From Myxococcales bacterium (GTDB lineage Bacteria > Myxococcota_A > Polyangia > Palsa-1104), in assembly GCA_003170275.1 (NCBI GenBank), contig PNAM01000036.1:6846-70845 (forward strand): a stretch of DNA of 64,000 bases. Direction: 5' to 3'. The notes under the pieces were generated by a model. That model worked only from the letters and a program-made list of their open reading frames with translations, searched no databases and was not told where the DNA came from. This document shows positions 8,555-19,110 of this stretch, one piece after another (position 1 is the stretch's first letter; each line of letters begins with the position of its first letter). The translations under genes were made by a program, and so were the position numbers.

Positions 8555-10005
8555 GCAGGATTGCGATCGCGCTGTGCAGTTGCCTGGTGTGGAGCGTGGC
8601 GTCCGCGCAGCCGATGATGGTCGATCCGTCGCGCATGTCGGGCATCCCGCGGCCGGATCCGAAGGTGCCGGCGGGGACCATCACGGTGCGACTGATTCGC
8701 GGCGAGCTGTCCAATCGCGTGACCGACCACGAGGTCGAGCTGGCCGATGGCGCAGGCAAGGTGGTGACGCAGAAGACCGACGCCGAGGGGCGCGCGACCT
8801 TCAGCGGGCTGTCCGGCGGGCCGTTTGTCGCCAAGGCGAAGGACGACGACGCGACGCTGACCTCGCAGCCGATCGAGCTGCCGCCGACCGTGGGCGTGCG
8901 CGTGATGTTGGTGTTCGCGGCCGGTGGGCCGGGCGCGGCCGATGGCCTGGGGCGGCCCGACAAGACCGTGCCGGCGGGCGTGGTGATCATCAAGGCGCAA
9001 GACGCCGACGGCAAGCCGCTCGCCGGGCTCGACGTGATCCTCGGCCACGTGCGCGCGGGCGAGCAGCAGGTGCGCGAGCTCAAGGGCAAGACCGACGCGA
9101 ACGGCGAGGCGCGCTTCGACGGCGTGGACGCCAAGCCGACCTCGGGCTACCTGGCCGAGGTGATGAAGAACGGCACGCGCTACGCGGGCAAGCCGTTCCG
9201 CATGTCGGAGAACGTCGGCGCGCGCGCGATCTTCGACGTGCGGCCGATCACGCGCGACGTCAAGATGCTGCAGATCGGCGCGGGCTCGCACTTCATCTTC
9301 GAGATCACCGACGACGCGGTGCAGGTGGTCGAGGTGTGGCGGCTCACCAACTTGTCGACCGACGCGGTCGATCTGCCGGGCGGCATTCACCTGCCGCTGC
9401 CGGACAACGCGCTGTCGACCACCGTCGGGCCGAGCGCGCCGCCCACCTTCTCGGCGACCGGGCACGAGGCGGTGTGGAAGGGTCCGCTACCGCCGGGCGA
9501 CACCGAGCTGCAGGTGATGTACGTGCTCGCGTATCAGGGCGATCACGTCGACCTCAAGCAGCCGACGCCGATCCCGTTCACCGAGGTGAACATCGTGACC
9601 GAGAAGATCGACGGCATGGCGGTCGAGGGCCAGTCGGTCAAGACCGAGCAGCGCGAGCTGCAGGGCAAGACGCTGATGTTGTATCGCGGCAGCGGCACGG
9701 CGGCGGGCGGCGAGATCCTCTTGACCGTGACCGGGCTGCCGCACTCGAACGCGATCTGGCGCTATCTCGCCGGCGCGGTGAGCGTGCTGCTGCTGATCTG
9801 CTTCGGCGTGTACGCGGCGAGCGGGCCGCGCGTCGGCGCCGGCAACCGCGAGAAGCTGACCGAGCGGCGCGAGCATCTGCTCGACGAGCTGGCCGCGCTG
9901 GAGTCGAGGACCGACGGCAAGGACGATCCGAAGCGCGCGCGCAAGGTCGACGAGCTGAAGGACCGGCTGGCCAAGCTCTACAAAGAGCTCGACGAGGTCG
10001 CGTAG
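8551..10005 (+). CDS. Exported membrane-anchored protein with two beta-sandwich domains, inside the ccm operon
   Basis: Protein of 484 residues, not recognised as a classical Ccm component. It has an N-terminal signal peptide (to about residue 19, ASAQ), two carboxypeptidase-regulatory-like beta domains (about 45-125 and 145-230, with GKVVTQKTDAEGRATFSGL and GKTDANGEARFDGV), a further beta-rich region, a membrane helix (404-423), and a cytoplasmic coiled coil (432-484, rich in ELKDRLAKLYKEL). Topology: large periplasmic part, short cytoplasmic tail. It overlaps the zinc-ribbon gene by four bases and is followed after two bases by ccmA, so it is co-expressed with the maturation machinery. It may be a scaffold for apocytochrome or CcmABC; function unknown. 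Confidence 0.75.
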   Translation: MSRIAIALCSCLVWSVASAQPMMVDPSRMSGIPRPDPKVPAGTITVRLIRGELSNRVTDHEVELADGAGKVVTQKTDAEGRATFSGLSGGPFVAKAKDDDATLTSQPIELPPTVGVRVMLVFAAGGPGAADGLGRPDKTVPAGVVIIKAQDADGKPLAGLDVILGHVRAGEQQVRELKGKTDANGEARFDGVDAKPTSGYLAEVMKNGTRYAGKPFRMSENVGARAIFDVRPITRDVKMLQIGAGSHFIFEITDDAVQVVEVWRLTNLSTDAVDLPGGIHLPLPDNALSTTVGPSAPPTFSATGHEAVWKGPLPPGDTELQVMYVLAYQGDHVDLKQPTPIPFTEVNIVTEKIDGMAVEGQSVKTEQRELQGKTLMLYRGSGTAAGGEILLTVTGLPHSNAIWRYLAGAVSVLLLICFGVYAASGPRVGAGNREKLTERREHLLDELAALESRTDGKDDPKRARKVDELKDRLAKLYKELDEVA

Positions 10006-10007
10006 CG

Positions 10008-10733
10008 GTGGCCTCCGCGGCACCCGTCGTCGCGAAGGACCTGACGCGGGTGTATGGCCGGCAGCGCGCGTTGGCCGGCGTGGACCTGACGCTGCGCGCG
10101 GGCGAAGCGACCGCGCTGCTCGGCGCCAACGGCGCGGGCAAGTCGACGCTGGTGGGGATCCTGGCCACGCTGGTCACGCCGTCGACGGGCGGGGTGACCT
10201 ACGGCGGCGCCGAGCCGGACGACGAGCTGCGCCGCTCGATCGGCGTGATCGCGCACGAGAGCTTGTGCTACGGCGATCTGAGCGCGCGCGAGAACCTGGA
10301 GTTCTTCGCGCGGCTGTACGGCGTCAAGGAGGTGCGCGCGCGCGTCGACGAGATGGTGACGCGCGTCGGGTTGACCGACGAGGCCTCGAAGCGGCCGGCG
10401 CGCACCTATTCGCGCGGCATGCTGCAGCGCCTGGCGGTCGCGCGCGCGCTGGTGCACCGGCCGCAGCTGCTGCTCGCCGACGAGCCATTCACCGGGCTCG
10501 ACCGCACTGGCGTGGAGCTGCTCGGCACGCTGTTGGCCGACGAGCGCGCGCGCGGCGCGATGTTGCTGGTGGTGACGCACGATTTCGACGCGGTGGCGGG
10601 GTTGGTCGATCGCGTGGTGGTGCTGCACCGCGGGCGCATCGCGCTCGACGAGGCCACGCCGCCCATCCGCACCGGCGCCTCGCTCGCCGAGCTCTACAAG
10701 CGCGCCTCGGCGCCCGTGCGGCCCGCGTCGTGA
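10008..10733 (+). CDS. ccmA: ABC transporter ATP-binding protein CcmA
   Basis: ATPase of the CcmABCD complex, which drives release of holo-CcmE from CcmC. The 241-residue protein has Walker A GANGAGKS (39-46), the signature region YSRGMLQRLAVARA (134-147; SRGM in place of LSGGQ), Walker B LLLADEP (154-160), and the switch histidine in VVTHDF. Length is slightly above the usual 205-215. The start is a GTG two bases after the preceding stop. Generic ABC-2 type ATPases look similar; the assignment to CcmA rests on the following ccmB and ccmC. Confidence 0.85.
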   Translation: MASAAPVVAKDLTRVYGRQRALAGVDLTLRAGEATALLGANGAGKSTLVGILATLVTPSTGGVTYGGAEPDDELRRSIGVIAHESLCYGDLSARENLEFFARLYGVKEVRARVDEMVTRVGLTDEASKRPARTYSRGMLQRLAVARALVHRPQLLLADEPFTGLDRTGVELLGTLLADERARGAMLLVVTHDFDAVAGLVDRVVVLHRGRIALDEATPPIRTGASLAELYKRASAPVRPAS

Positions 10734-10779
10734 GCACCGCCGGTTTGCGCGGCTCGCTCGACGCTGGTACGGTGAGACC

Positions 10780-11457
10780 GTGACGATTTTGCGGCAGACC
10801 GCGCTGCTCCTGTGGAAGGACGTGATCGTCGAGCTGCGCGCCAAGGAGCTGGTCTATGCCACGGTGTTCTTCGCCGCGATCGTGATCCTGGTGTTCGCCT
10901 TTGCGTTCCTCGGCGGCGATCGGCCGCCGGTGGACCTGTCGGCGGGCGTCTTGTGGGTGACCATCGCGCTGGCCGGCACGCTCGGCATCGGCCGCGCGTT
11001 CGAGCGCGAGCGAGAGGGCGACACGTTGCGCGCGCTCCTGCTCTCGCCGGCGCCGCGCGCCGCGATCTATCTCTCGAAGCTGGCGGCGATCTCGCTGCTC
11101 ATGCTGACCGTCGAGCTGGTCTCGTCGGTGCTGCTGTCGCTCTTGTTCCAGGTGACGCTCACCGATCACCTGACGCGCCTGGCCGCGCTGCTCGCGCTGG
11201 GCACGATCGGCTTCGCGTCGGTCGCCGCGCTGTTCGGCGCCTCGCTCGGGCGCGCGCGATCGCGCGACGTGCTGTTGCCGCTGCTCACCTACCCGGTGGT
11301 GATGCCGGTGCTCATAGCCGGCACGCGCGGCACGGTCGCGCTGCTGAAAGGCGAGGCGGCGGCCGACTACTGGATCAAGTTCCTGCTGGTCTTCGATGCG
11401 ATCTTCGTCTCGATCGGCGTGTGGCTGTTCGAGCCGGTGATGAAAGGCGAAGGATGA
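10780..11457 (+). CDS. ccmB: Heme exporter permease CcmB
   Basis: Integral membrane protein of 225 residues with six predicted membrane segments, matching CcmB in length and layout. It has an N-terminal LLLWKDVIVELRAKE segment, GRAFEREREGDTLRALLLSPAPR in the first cytoplasmic loop (the family has EREWEGLLLSP-like sequence here), and PLLTYPVVMPVLI before the fifth helix. It pairs with CcmA and CcmC to form the complex that loads and releases CcmE. The start is a GTG (10780), 46 bases after ccmA. That short gap holds no hairpin. Its stop overlaps the ccmC ATG. Confidence 0.88.
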   Translation: MTILRQTALLLWKDVIVELRAKELVYATVFFAAIVILVFAFAFLGGDRPPVDLSAGVLWVTIALAGTLGIGRAFEREREGDTLRALLLSPAPRAAIYLSKLAAISLLMLTVELVSSVLLSLLFQVTLTDHLTRLAALLALGTIGFASVAALFGASLGRARSRDVLLPLLTYPVVMPVLIAGTRGTVALLKGEAAADYWIKFLLVFDAIFVSIGVWLFEPVMKGEG

Positions 11458-12131
11458 GTCGTCTTCGGCCCTGGTATCTCGCGCTGGCGGCGCTGGCGAT
11501 TGTCGGGCTCGGCCTGGTGCCGCAGCTGATCCTGGGCGCGCCGATCGAATCGACGATGGGCTTCGTGCAGAAGATCTTCTACTACCACGTGCCGTCGGCG
11601 TGGCTGTGCTTCCTGGGCGCGTTCGTCACCGCCGGTGGATCGATCGCGTATCTGTTCATGGGCTCGGAGCGCGGCGATCGCGTGGCGGCGTCGGCGGCCG
11701 AGCTGACGGTGCTGTTCGGGTCGTGCATGCTGGTGACTGGCCCGTTGTGGGGGCGCAAGGCGTGGGGCGCGTGGTGGCAGTGGGACGTGCGGCTCACCAC
11801 CGCGCTGCTGTTGTGGATGATCTTCGTCGCCTACCTGTTCGCGCGCAAATACGGCGGGCCAGGCGCGCGCAAGCTGGCCGCGGGGCTGGCGCTGTTCGGC
11901 GCGGCCGACGTGCCGCTGATCTACATCTCGGTCTCGATCTGGCGCACCATCCACCCCAAGACCTCGGTGGTGCCGTCGCTGATCCCGGGCATGCGCGGCC
12001 CCTTCTGGGCGTCGCTGGCGACCTTCACCGTGCTCTTCTTCGTGCTCCTCGAGGCGCGGCTGCAGCTCGAGCGATCACGCGCGCGGCTCGACGAGCTGCA
12101 CCTGGCCGCGGAAGATCACCTGGACGAATAA
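11454..12131 (+). CDS. ccmC: Heme-handling protein CcmC
   Basis: Membrane protein of 225 residues that attaches heme to CcmE. It shows the WWD heme-binding domain (KAWGAWWQWDVRLTTALLLW) between two histidine regions expected to ligate heme axially, YYHVPSAWLCF and WRTIHPKTSVV, with six membrane segments. All features expected of CcmC are present. With a cysteine-type CcmE as partner, the chemistry of heme transfer is likely to differ from the E. coli model, though nothing in CcmC itself looks unusual. It overlaps ccmB (ATGA) and abuts the next small gene with no spacer. Confidence 0.92.
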   Translation: MSRLRPWYLALAALAIVGLGLVPQLILGAPIESTMGFVQKIFYYHVPSAWLCFLGAFVTAGGSIAYLFMGSERGDRVAASAAELTVLFGSCMLVTGPLWGRKAWGAWWQWDVRLTTALLLWMIFVAYLFARKYGGPGARKLAAGLALFGAADVPLIYISVSIWRTIHPKTSVVPSLIPGMRGPFWASLATFTVLFFVLLEARLQLERSRARLDELHLAAEDHLDE

Positions 12132-12419
12132 ATGAAAAAAATCCTGCTCACGATCACGTTCCTGCTCGGTCTCTCGGCCCTGGCGATGGCGCAGGCGCCG
12201 CCGCCGCCGAAGGATTCGGAGGGCTACGAGCCGGTGTCCGCCGACATGATGGACAAGGGCGAATCGATCCCGGCCAACCGGTTGGTGGGCGCGGCGTACG
12301 GGTTCATCTTCGCCGCGGTGGTGGTGTGGGTGGCCAGCGTGGCGGCCCGCTCGCGCCGCGTCGAGGACGAGATGAACGAGCTCAAGCGCAAGCTCGAGGC
12401 CAAGGGCGCCGGGAAGTAA
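12132..12419 (+). CDS. Small membrane protein, CcmD-like candidate
   Basis: Protein of 95 residues: signal peptide (1-20, ending AMAQ), a Pro-rich and acidic stretch, one membrane helix (about 53-70), and a charged C-terminal helix (RVEDEMNELKRKLEAKG). The position right after ccmC and the pattern of a single helix followed by a charged coil fit CcmD, which holds CcmABC and CcmE together. Classical CcmD is shorter and has no signal peptide, so this is inferred from position. The ATG begins at the base after the ccmC stop. Confidence 0.6.
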   Translation: MKKILLTITFLLGLSALAMAQAPPPPKDSEGYEPVSADMMDKGESIPANRLVGAAYGFIFAAVVVWVASVAARSRRVEDEMNELKRKLEAKGAGK

Positions 12420-12422
12420 GCC

Positions 12423-12597
12423 GTGGGCGTTCCGACCAGCGCGCACTTCATCTACATCCCGTTCGTCTTGCTGATCGGCATCGTGATCGGATTCATCCTC
12501 GGTGGACGCGCGGCGCGTGACGCGCACGCTTCGCAGGCCGAGCGGGAGAAGGCCAAGGCCGAACGGCGGGCAGCGCGCGACGCGGCCAAGGACAAGA

Positions 12598-12611
<14 letters not shown>
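12423..12611 (+). CDS. Tiny membrane protein at the end of the ccm operon
   Basis: Protein of 62 residues with one membrane helix (about 9-27, IYIPFVLLIGIVIGFILGG) and a highly charged Ala/Lys/Arg helical tail. It starts with GTG three bases after the previous gene. It is an alternative candidate for CcmD, which in other bacteria is 40-70 residues with exactly this layout. The last 14 bases overlap the 3' end of the convergent kinase gene, so the two transcripts are antisense to each other there. Confidence 0.6.
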
Positions 12612-14313
<1,702 letters not shown>

Positions 14314-14377
14314 TCCGCCGGTATTTTACCAGAATTGGCGGCGCACTGCGTCGTCGCCCGCTTGACACCTGCTCGCA

Positions 14378-14394
14378 GAATGAACCACCATTCA
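14378..14394 (+). promoter_or_regulatory. Palindromic operator-like site before the acyl-CoA dehydrogenase
   Basis: GAATGAACCACCATTCA carries two nested inverted repeats: GAATG (14378-14382) with CATTC (14389-14393), and TGAA (14381-14384) with TTCA (14391-14394). A TTGACA -35-like box lies 10 bases upstream (14362-14367), and the gene's GGAGG follows at 14402-14406. TGAAnnnnnnTTCA-like palindromes are typical targets of TetR-family regulators of fatty-acid and acyl-CoA degradation, so repression relieved by acyl-CoA is a reasonable guess. Confidence 0.4.
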
Positions 14395-14414
14395 GTCCTT
14401 CGGAGGCCCGACCC

Positions 14415-15569
<1,155 letters not shown>

Positions 15570-15575
<6 letters not shown>

Positions 15576-15589
15576 CTCGAGGGTTACTT
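15570..15589. terminator. Bidirectional hairpin between convergent genes
   Basis: AAGTAAC (15570-15576) and GTTACTT (15583-15589) form a perfect 7-bp stem with a six-base loop. The stem contains the stop codons of both the acyl-CoA dehydrogenase and the SspB-like gene. On the minus strand the stem is followed by a short T run (TTACTTTTC), resembling a weak intrinsic terminator for the eight-gene operon that ends here. Confidence 0.4.
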
Positions 15590-16000
15590 GACGAGCTTGA
15601 GGTGGGAGGGGCGGGGCTTCTTTGGGGGGTCGGGCTTCGGGGGGACTTCGGCGGTGGGCGACATGTCCCCCTTGTCGAGTAGGTCGGCGGGGATGTCGTC
15701 TTGCCAGACCGCACCGTTGCCGTCGAAGTCGGCGATCAGGTAGATGGCCGACCAGGGGACGAAGGTGCCGAAGGACTGGCGGTTGAAGGAGAGCGTGGCG
15801 TGGATGCCGTCGTCGTCGATGGTGAGGTCGGGGATCGGCGGCGTGAAGTGATAGCCGTAGTCGAGGCGCACGTGGCCGTCGGCACAGAAGCGGTCGGGGA
15901 GCCGGACTCCGTCGCGCCGCGCGTCGAGGTGAACACGCGCCTCGGCCCGCTCGAGCAGCGCGAGCATCACCTCTTTTTTCGAGGGTGGCGTCGTCGACAC
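15584..16000 (-). CDS. sspB: SspB-like ClpXP adaptor
   Basis: Protein of 138 residues resembling SspB, the adaptor that brings ssrA-tagged or other substrates to ClpXP. The core beta fold is recognisable: VHLDARRDGVRLPDRF, VRLDYGYHFTPPIPDL, GIHATLSFNRQSFGTFVPW, then AIYLIADFDG. The C-terminus is a flexible acidic/Pro-rich linker ending in a basic hydrophobic tail (HLKLVK), like the SspB tail that docks on the ClpX zinc domain (LRVVK in E. coli). It is the last gene of the operon, 16 bases after the metal permease. Why a proteolysis adaptor is linked to a metal transporter is unclear. Confidence 0.7.
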   Translation of the reverse strand: MSTTPPSKKEVMLALLERAEARVHLDARRDGVRLPDRFCADGHVRLDYGYHFTPPIPDLTIDDDGIHATLSFNRQSFGTFVPWSAIYLIADFDGNGAVWQDDIPADLLDKGDMSPTAEVPPKPDPPKKPRPSHLKLVK

Positions 16001-16016
16001 GGCAGTTCCATACCAC

Positions 16017-16838
16017 CTATTTGCGGTGGAATGCCAGAGCGATACCGAAGCCCGCGCCGAGGGTGAGGATGATGGTGGCGCCCGACGCGACGTTGAGGTG
16101 GTAGGACAGCACCAGGCCGACCGCGGCGCCGCCCATGCCGATCAAGAGCGCGTACAGGCCGACGCGCGAGACCGTGTGGCCGAGCATGCGCGCGGTCGCC
16201 GCCGGGATCACCACGAACGACGACACCAGCGCGATGCCGACGGTCTTGACCGCGACCACGATCACGATCGCCGTGAGCGCGAGCAGCATGTAGTCGAGCA
16301 GGTCGACCGGGATGCCCGACAGAGCGGCGAGCTCGCGGTCGAACGTGGCGTAGGCGAGCCGGCTCCAGGTGACCGCGAGCAAGATGCTGGTGAACGCGGC
16401 CACCGAGCCGACGACGATCAGATCGGCAGGCGAGATGGCCAGGATCGAGCCGAACAGCACGCTCTCGACGTTGACCGGCTGCGCGCTCGACGAGCGCAGG
16501 CCGAGGAACAGCACGCCGAGCGCGAACGAGACCGAGAAGAACACGCCGGTGGCCACGTCGCCGCGCAGCTTGCCGCGCTTGAGCACGTAGCCGATGCCGA
16601 GCGCGACCAGCACGGTGAACGGCAGCGCGACCCAGGTGACGTGATCGACCGAGACGCCGATCAACAGACCGAGCGCGATGCCGCCGAACGCCGCGTGCGC
16701 CAGCCCGTCGCCGAGGAACGACAGCCCGCGCTGCACCACGAACACGCCGATCATCGCGCACAGCCCGCCGACGATCACGCCGGCGATCATCGCGCGCACC
16801 ATGAAGCCCTGCATGAAAGGCTCGAGAAACCAAGACAT
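16017..16838 (-). CDS. znuB: Zinc/manganese ABC transporter permease
   Basis: Permease of 273 residues of the ABC-3 family that imports zinc or manganese. It has eight or nine predicted membrane helices. Family marks include FMVRAMIAGVIVGGLCAMIG at the N-terminus, RGLSFLGDGLAHAAFGGIA (the conserved SFxGDALSHA-like motif), and TVGIALVSSFVVIPAATA. It begins three bases after the ATPase stop in the gene order binding protein, ATPase, permease. Metal specificity cannot be read from the permease; the His-rich loop in the binding protein favours zinc. Confidence 0.88.
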   Translation of the reverse strand: MSWFLEPFMQGFMVRAMIAGVIVGGLCAMIGVFVVQRGLSFLGDGLAHAAFGGIALGLLIGVSVDHVTWVALPFTVLVALGIGYVLKRGKLRGDVATGVFFSVSFALGVLFLGLRSSSAQPVNVESVLFGSILAISPADLIVVGSVAAFTSILLAVTWSRLAYATFDRELAALSGIPVDLLDYMLLALTAIVIVVAVKTVGIALVSSFVVIPAATARMLGHTVSRVGLYALLIGMGGAAVGLVLSYHLNVASGATIILTLGAGFGIALAFHRK

Positions 16839-16841
16839 GCG

Positions 16842-17630
16842 TTAGTCCTCGTCCGGCGGCGTGGGTTTCTTGTGGTCTTGCGCAGCGAACGCGAGCGCGG
16901 ACAGCGAGTCGTGGCCGATCAGCTCGTCGGCCAGCCCCCAGGCCACCAGCCGCCCTTCGATATAGACCACCCGCTCGGCGCAGCGCGCCACCGCCGCCAG
17001 GTTGTGCGTGACCAGGATCGCCGCGAGCTCTTCGGACGCCGAGATGTCGGCCAGCAGATCGAGGAACTCGCCGCGTCCCTTGACGTCGACGCCCGCGGTC
17101 GGCTCGTCGAGGATGATCAGCGCCGGATTGTTGACCAGCGCGCGCGCCAGGAACACGCGCTGCGTCTCGCCGCCCGACAGCCCCGACAGGTCCTTGTCGA
17201 TCAGCTTCTCGCCGCCGACCCGCTTGAGCACCGCGGCCGCCTTCTCGCGCTCCTCGGGGCGGTTGCGCAGCGGCCACTTGCCGCGCAGGTTCGCCACCAC
17301 CAGGTCGATCGACTTGGCGGGAAAGTCGCGGTCGAAGGTCTTGCGCTGCGGCACGTAGCCGACCCCGCGCGGGTTCTTCTGCGGCGGATGGCCGAGGATC
17401 TCGATCGACCCCGAGGTCGGCTTGATCAGCCCGAGCACCGTCTTCAAAAACGTGCTCTTACCGGCGCCGTTCGGCCCGCACAGGCACACGAACTCGCCCT
17501 TCGGGATGAAGAACGAGATGTCGTCGAGGATGCGCTTGCCGCCCAGCTCGACGGTGAGGTTCTTCACCTCGAGCACGCGCGGCGCCTTCGGATCGGGCAG
17601 CGTGTAGAGGACCGGCTCCGCTCCCGCCAT
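16842..17630 (-). CDS. znuC: Zinc/manganese ABC transporter ATP-binding protein
   Basis: ATPase of 262 residues energising the adjacent permease. Motifs: Walker A GPNGAGKS (52-59), Q-loop GYVPQRK (91-97), signature LSGGE (151-155), Walker B LIILDEP (171-177), switch VTHNL. Its ATG overlaps the stop of the binding-protein gene (TAATG). The C-terminal 25 residues form a Lys/Pro/Asp-rich tail. Confidence 0.9.
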   Translation of the reverse strand: MAGAEPVLYTLPDPKAPRVLEVKNLTVELGGKRILDDISFFIPKGEFVCLCGPNGAGKSTFLKTVLGLIKPTSGSIEILGHPPQKNPRGVGYVPQRKTFDRDFPAKSIDLVVANLRGKWPLRNRPEEREKAAAVLKRVGGEKLIDKDLSGLSGGETQRVFLARALVNNPALIILDEPTAGVDVKGRGEFLDLLADISASEELAAILVTHNLAAVARCAERVVYIEGRLVAWGLADELIGHDSLSALAFAAQDHKKPTPPDED

Positions 17631-18553
17631 TACTTGAGCGCCTGTTCGAGCACGTCGGTGTCGTGGCCGAGCAGCTTCTCGTAGGTGTCGACCCCGGCCG
17701 TGCCGCCCACCGGATCGATCTCGAACAGCTTGACCTTGGCCTGATCGGCGATCACCTGCGCGGGGCGCTTCTCCAGCTGCGGCTCGGAGAACAGCGCCAC
17801 GGTGTTGGTCTTCTTGAGCGCGGCGAGCACCTCGGTGAGGTACTTGGCGGTCGGCTCGCGCCCGGGGAACGGCTCGATCACCGCCGCGATGGTCAGCCCG
17901 TAGCGCTCGGCGTAGTAGCCCATCGAGCCGTGGAACGTGACGATGGTCTTGTGGGTCCAGGTCTTGACGCGCGCCTCGATCGACTGGTGCAGGGTCGCGA
18001 TCGACGCCTTGATCGCGTCGCCGCGCTGGCGGAAACCGGCCGCGCCCTCCTTGTCGAGCGTGGTGAACGCGTCGACCAGCAGATCGACCGCTTGCTGGGT
18101 GCGCACCGGATCGAGCCAGAAGTGCGGATCCTGCGGCCCGTGGTGGTGCTCCGCTTCGCCGGCCGGACGCGCCTCGTCGGCCGCTTCGTCGCCGACTTCG
18201 TCGTGGGTCATCTTGCGCGGGTTCAGCTTGGGCCCGAGCTGCACGATGGTCACGCCCTGGCCGGCCGCGCCCTTGACGATCCGCTCCAGCCACTCGTCCA
18301 TCTGCAGCCCGACCGACACGCCGAGCTTGGCGTCGGCGACCTTGGCCATCTCCTTGGGCGTCGGATCGTAGCTGTGCTCGGAGCGGCCGGGCGGCAGCAC
18401 CAGCACCACGTCGAGCCGGTCCCCGGCGACGCGCCGCGCGAGATCGAACAGGGGGAAGATCGAGACCGCGACGCGCGCCTTCGGCTTCACGCCCGGATCG
18501 GTCTTGGTGTTGCAGGCGGTGCACAGAAGGAGCAGCGCCGTCAGGTACCGCAT
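17630..18553 (-). CDS. znuA: Zinc/manganese-binding lipoprotein (ZnuA-like)
   Basis: Periplasmic solute-binding lipoprotein of 307 residues, cluster 9 family. The signal peptide ends in a lipobox (LLLLCTAC). Metal ligands expected for the family are visible: His in GRSEHSYDPTPKE, His in DPHFWLDP, His in TFHGSMGYYAE, and Asp in FEIDPVGG. A His/Glu-rich loop (EAEHHHGPQDPH) precedes the second ligand, a feature of zinc rather than manganese binders. The start at 18553 places the lipobox at a normal distance. No clear Zur-type palindrome is seen in the 38 bases upstream, and the gene follows a membrane-protein gene closely, so it may be read from the upstream operon promoter. Confidence 0.88.
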   Translation of the reverse strand: MRYLTALLLLCTACNTKTDPGVKPKARVAVSIFPLFDLARRVAGDRLDVVLVLPPGRSEHSYDPTPKEMAKVADAKLGVSVGLQMDEWLERIVKGAAGQGVTIVQLGPKLNPRKMTHDEVGDEAADEARPAGEAEHHHGPQDPHFWLDPVRTQQAVDLLVDAFTTLDKEGAAGFRQRGDAIKASIATLHQSIEARVKTWTHKTIVTFHGSMGYYAERYGLTIAAVIEPFPGREPTAKYLTEVLAALKKTNTVALFSEPQLEKRPAQVIADQAKVKLFEIDPVGGTAGVDTYEKLLGHDTDVLEQALK

Positions 18554-18591
18554 ATCAACCCCCGCCGACACAGCCGGCGCCGTCGAGCGTA

Positions 18592-19110
18592 CTAGAATGA
18601 TAAGGAGAGCGACAGTCCCTTCATCTGGGGTGACAGGATGGGCGCGAGCGAGTAGCGCGGGCGCTCGTAGACGCGCTGCTTGCGCCAGATCGACAGGCCG
18701 ACGATCAACATGGCGGCGCCCGCGAGCTGGATCGCGCCGTCGGTGGCGAGCAATCCCTGCGCGACACCTCCGTTGTTGCTCGAGTAGCGATAGCCATATT
18801 GCACCCACGGTCCGCCCACCGGGATCGCCGCGGTGCCGGTGCTGGAGGTGTCGAACGCGGCGGTCAGCCCGATGTCGAAGATCCACCCCGCCGCCAGCAC
18901 GATCAACCCCGAGATCCACAACGCGGTCAGCGGGCGATAGACGAACTGCGGCTCGGCCGGACCGGGCACGTAGACCACCACCGGCTGGCGCGTCCAGCCC
19001 TCCTCGCCGGGCGACGCAACTTGCGGCGGGGGCAAGTACTGCGCGAGCGCCTGGTGCGAGAGCGCGCCCACCAGGAGGACGGCGACCAGCGCGCGGGCAG
19101 TGGCGGTCAT
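18592..19110 (-). CDS. Exported membrane protein of unknown function
   Basis: Protein of 172 residues: signal peptide (to about residue 23, QALAQ), a Pro-rich periplasmic stretch (YVPGPAEPQFVYRPL), a membrane helix (about 64-83), a Ser/Thr/Gly/Tyr-rich loop, another hydrophobic segment (about 127-145), and a C-terminal tail with beta-like residues ending LSLSLSF. The terminal aromatic residue suggests an outer-membrane-type end, but the helices argue for the inner membrane. It starts within the stop of the TPR/CsgG gene (ATGA), so the two are coupled. Not recognised. Confidence 0.7.
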   Translation of the reverse strand: MTATARALVAVLLVGALSHQALAQYLPPPQVASPGEEGWTRQPVVVYVPGPAEPQFVYRPLTALWISGLIVLAAGWIFDIGLTAAFDTSSTGTAAIPVGGPWVQYGYRYSSNNGGVAQGLLATDGAIQLAGAAMLIVGLSIWRKQRVYERPRYSLAPILSPQMKGLSLSLSF

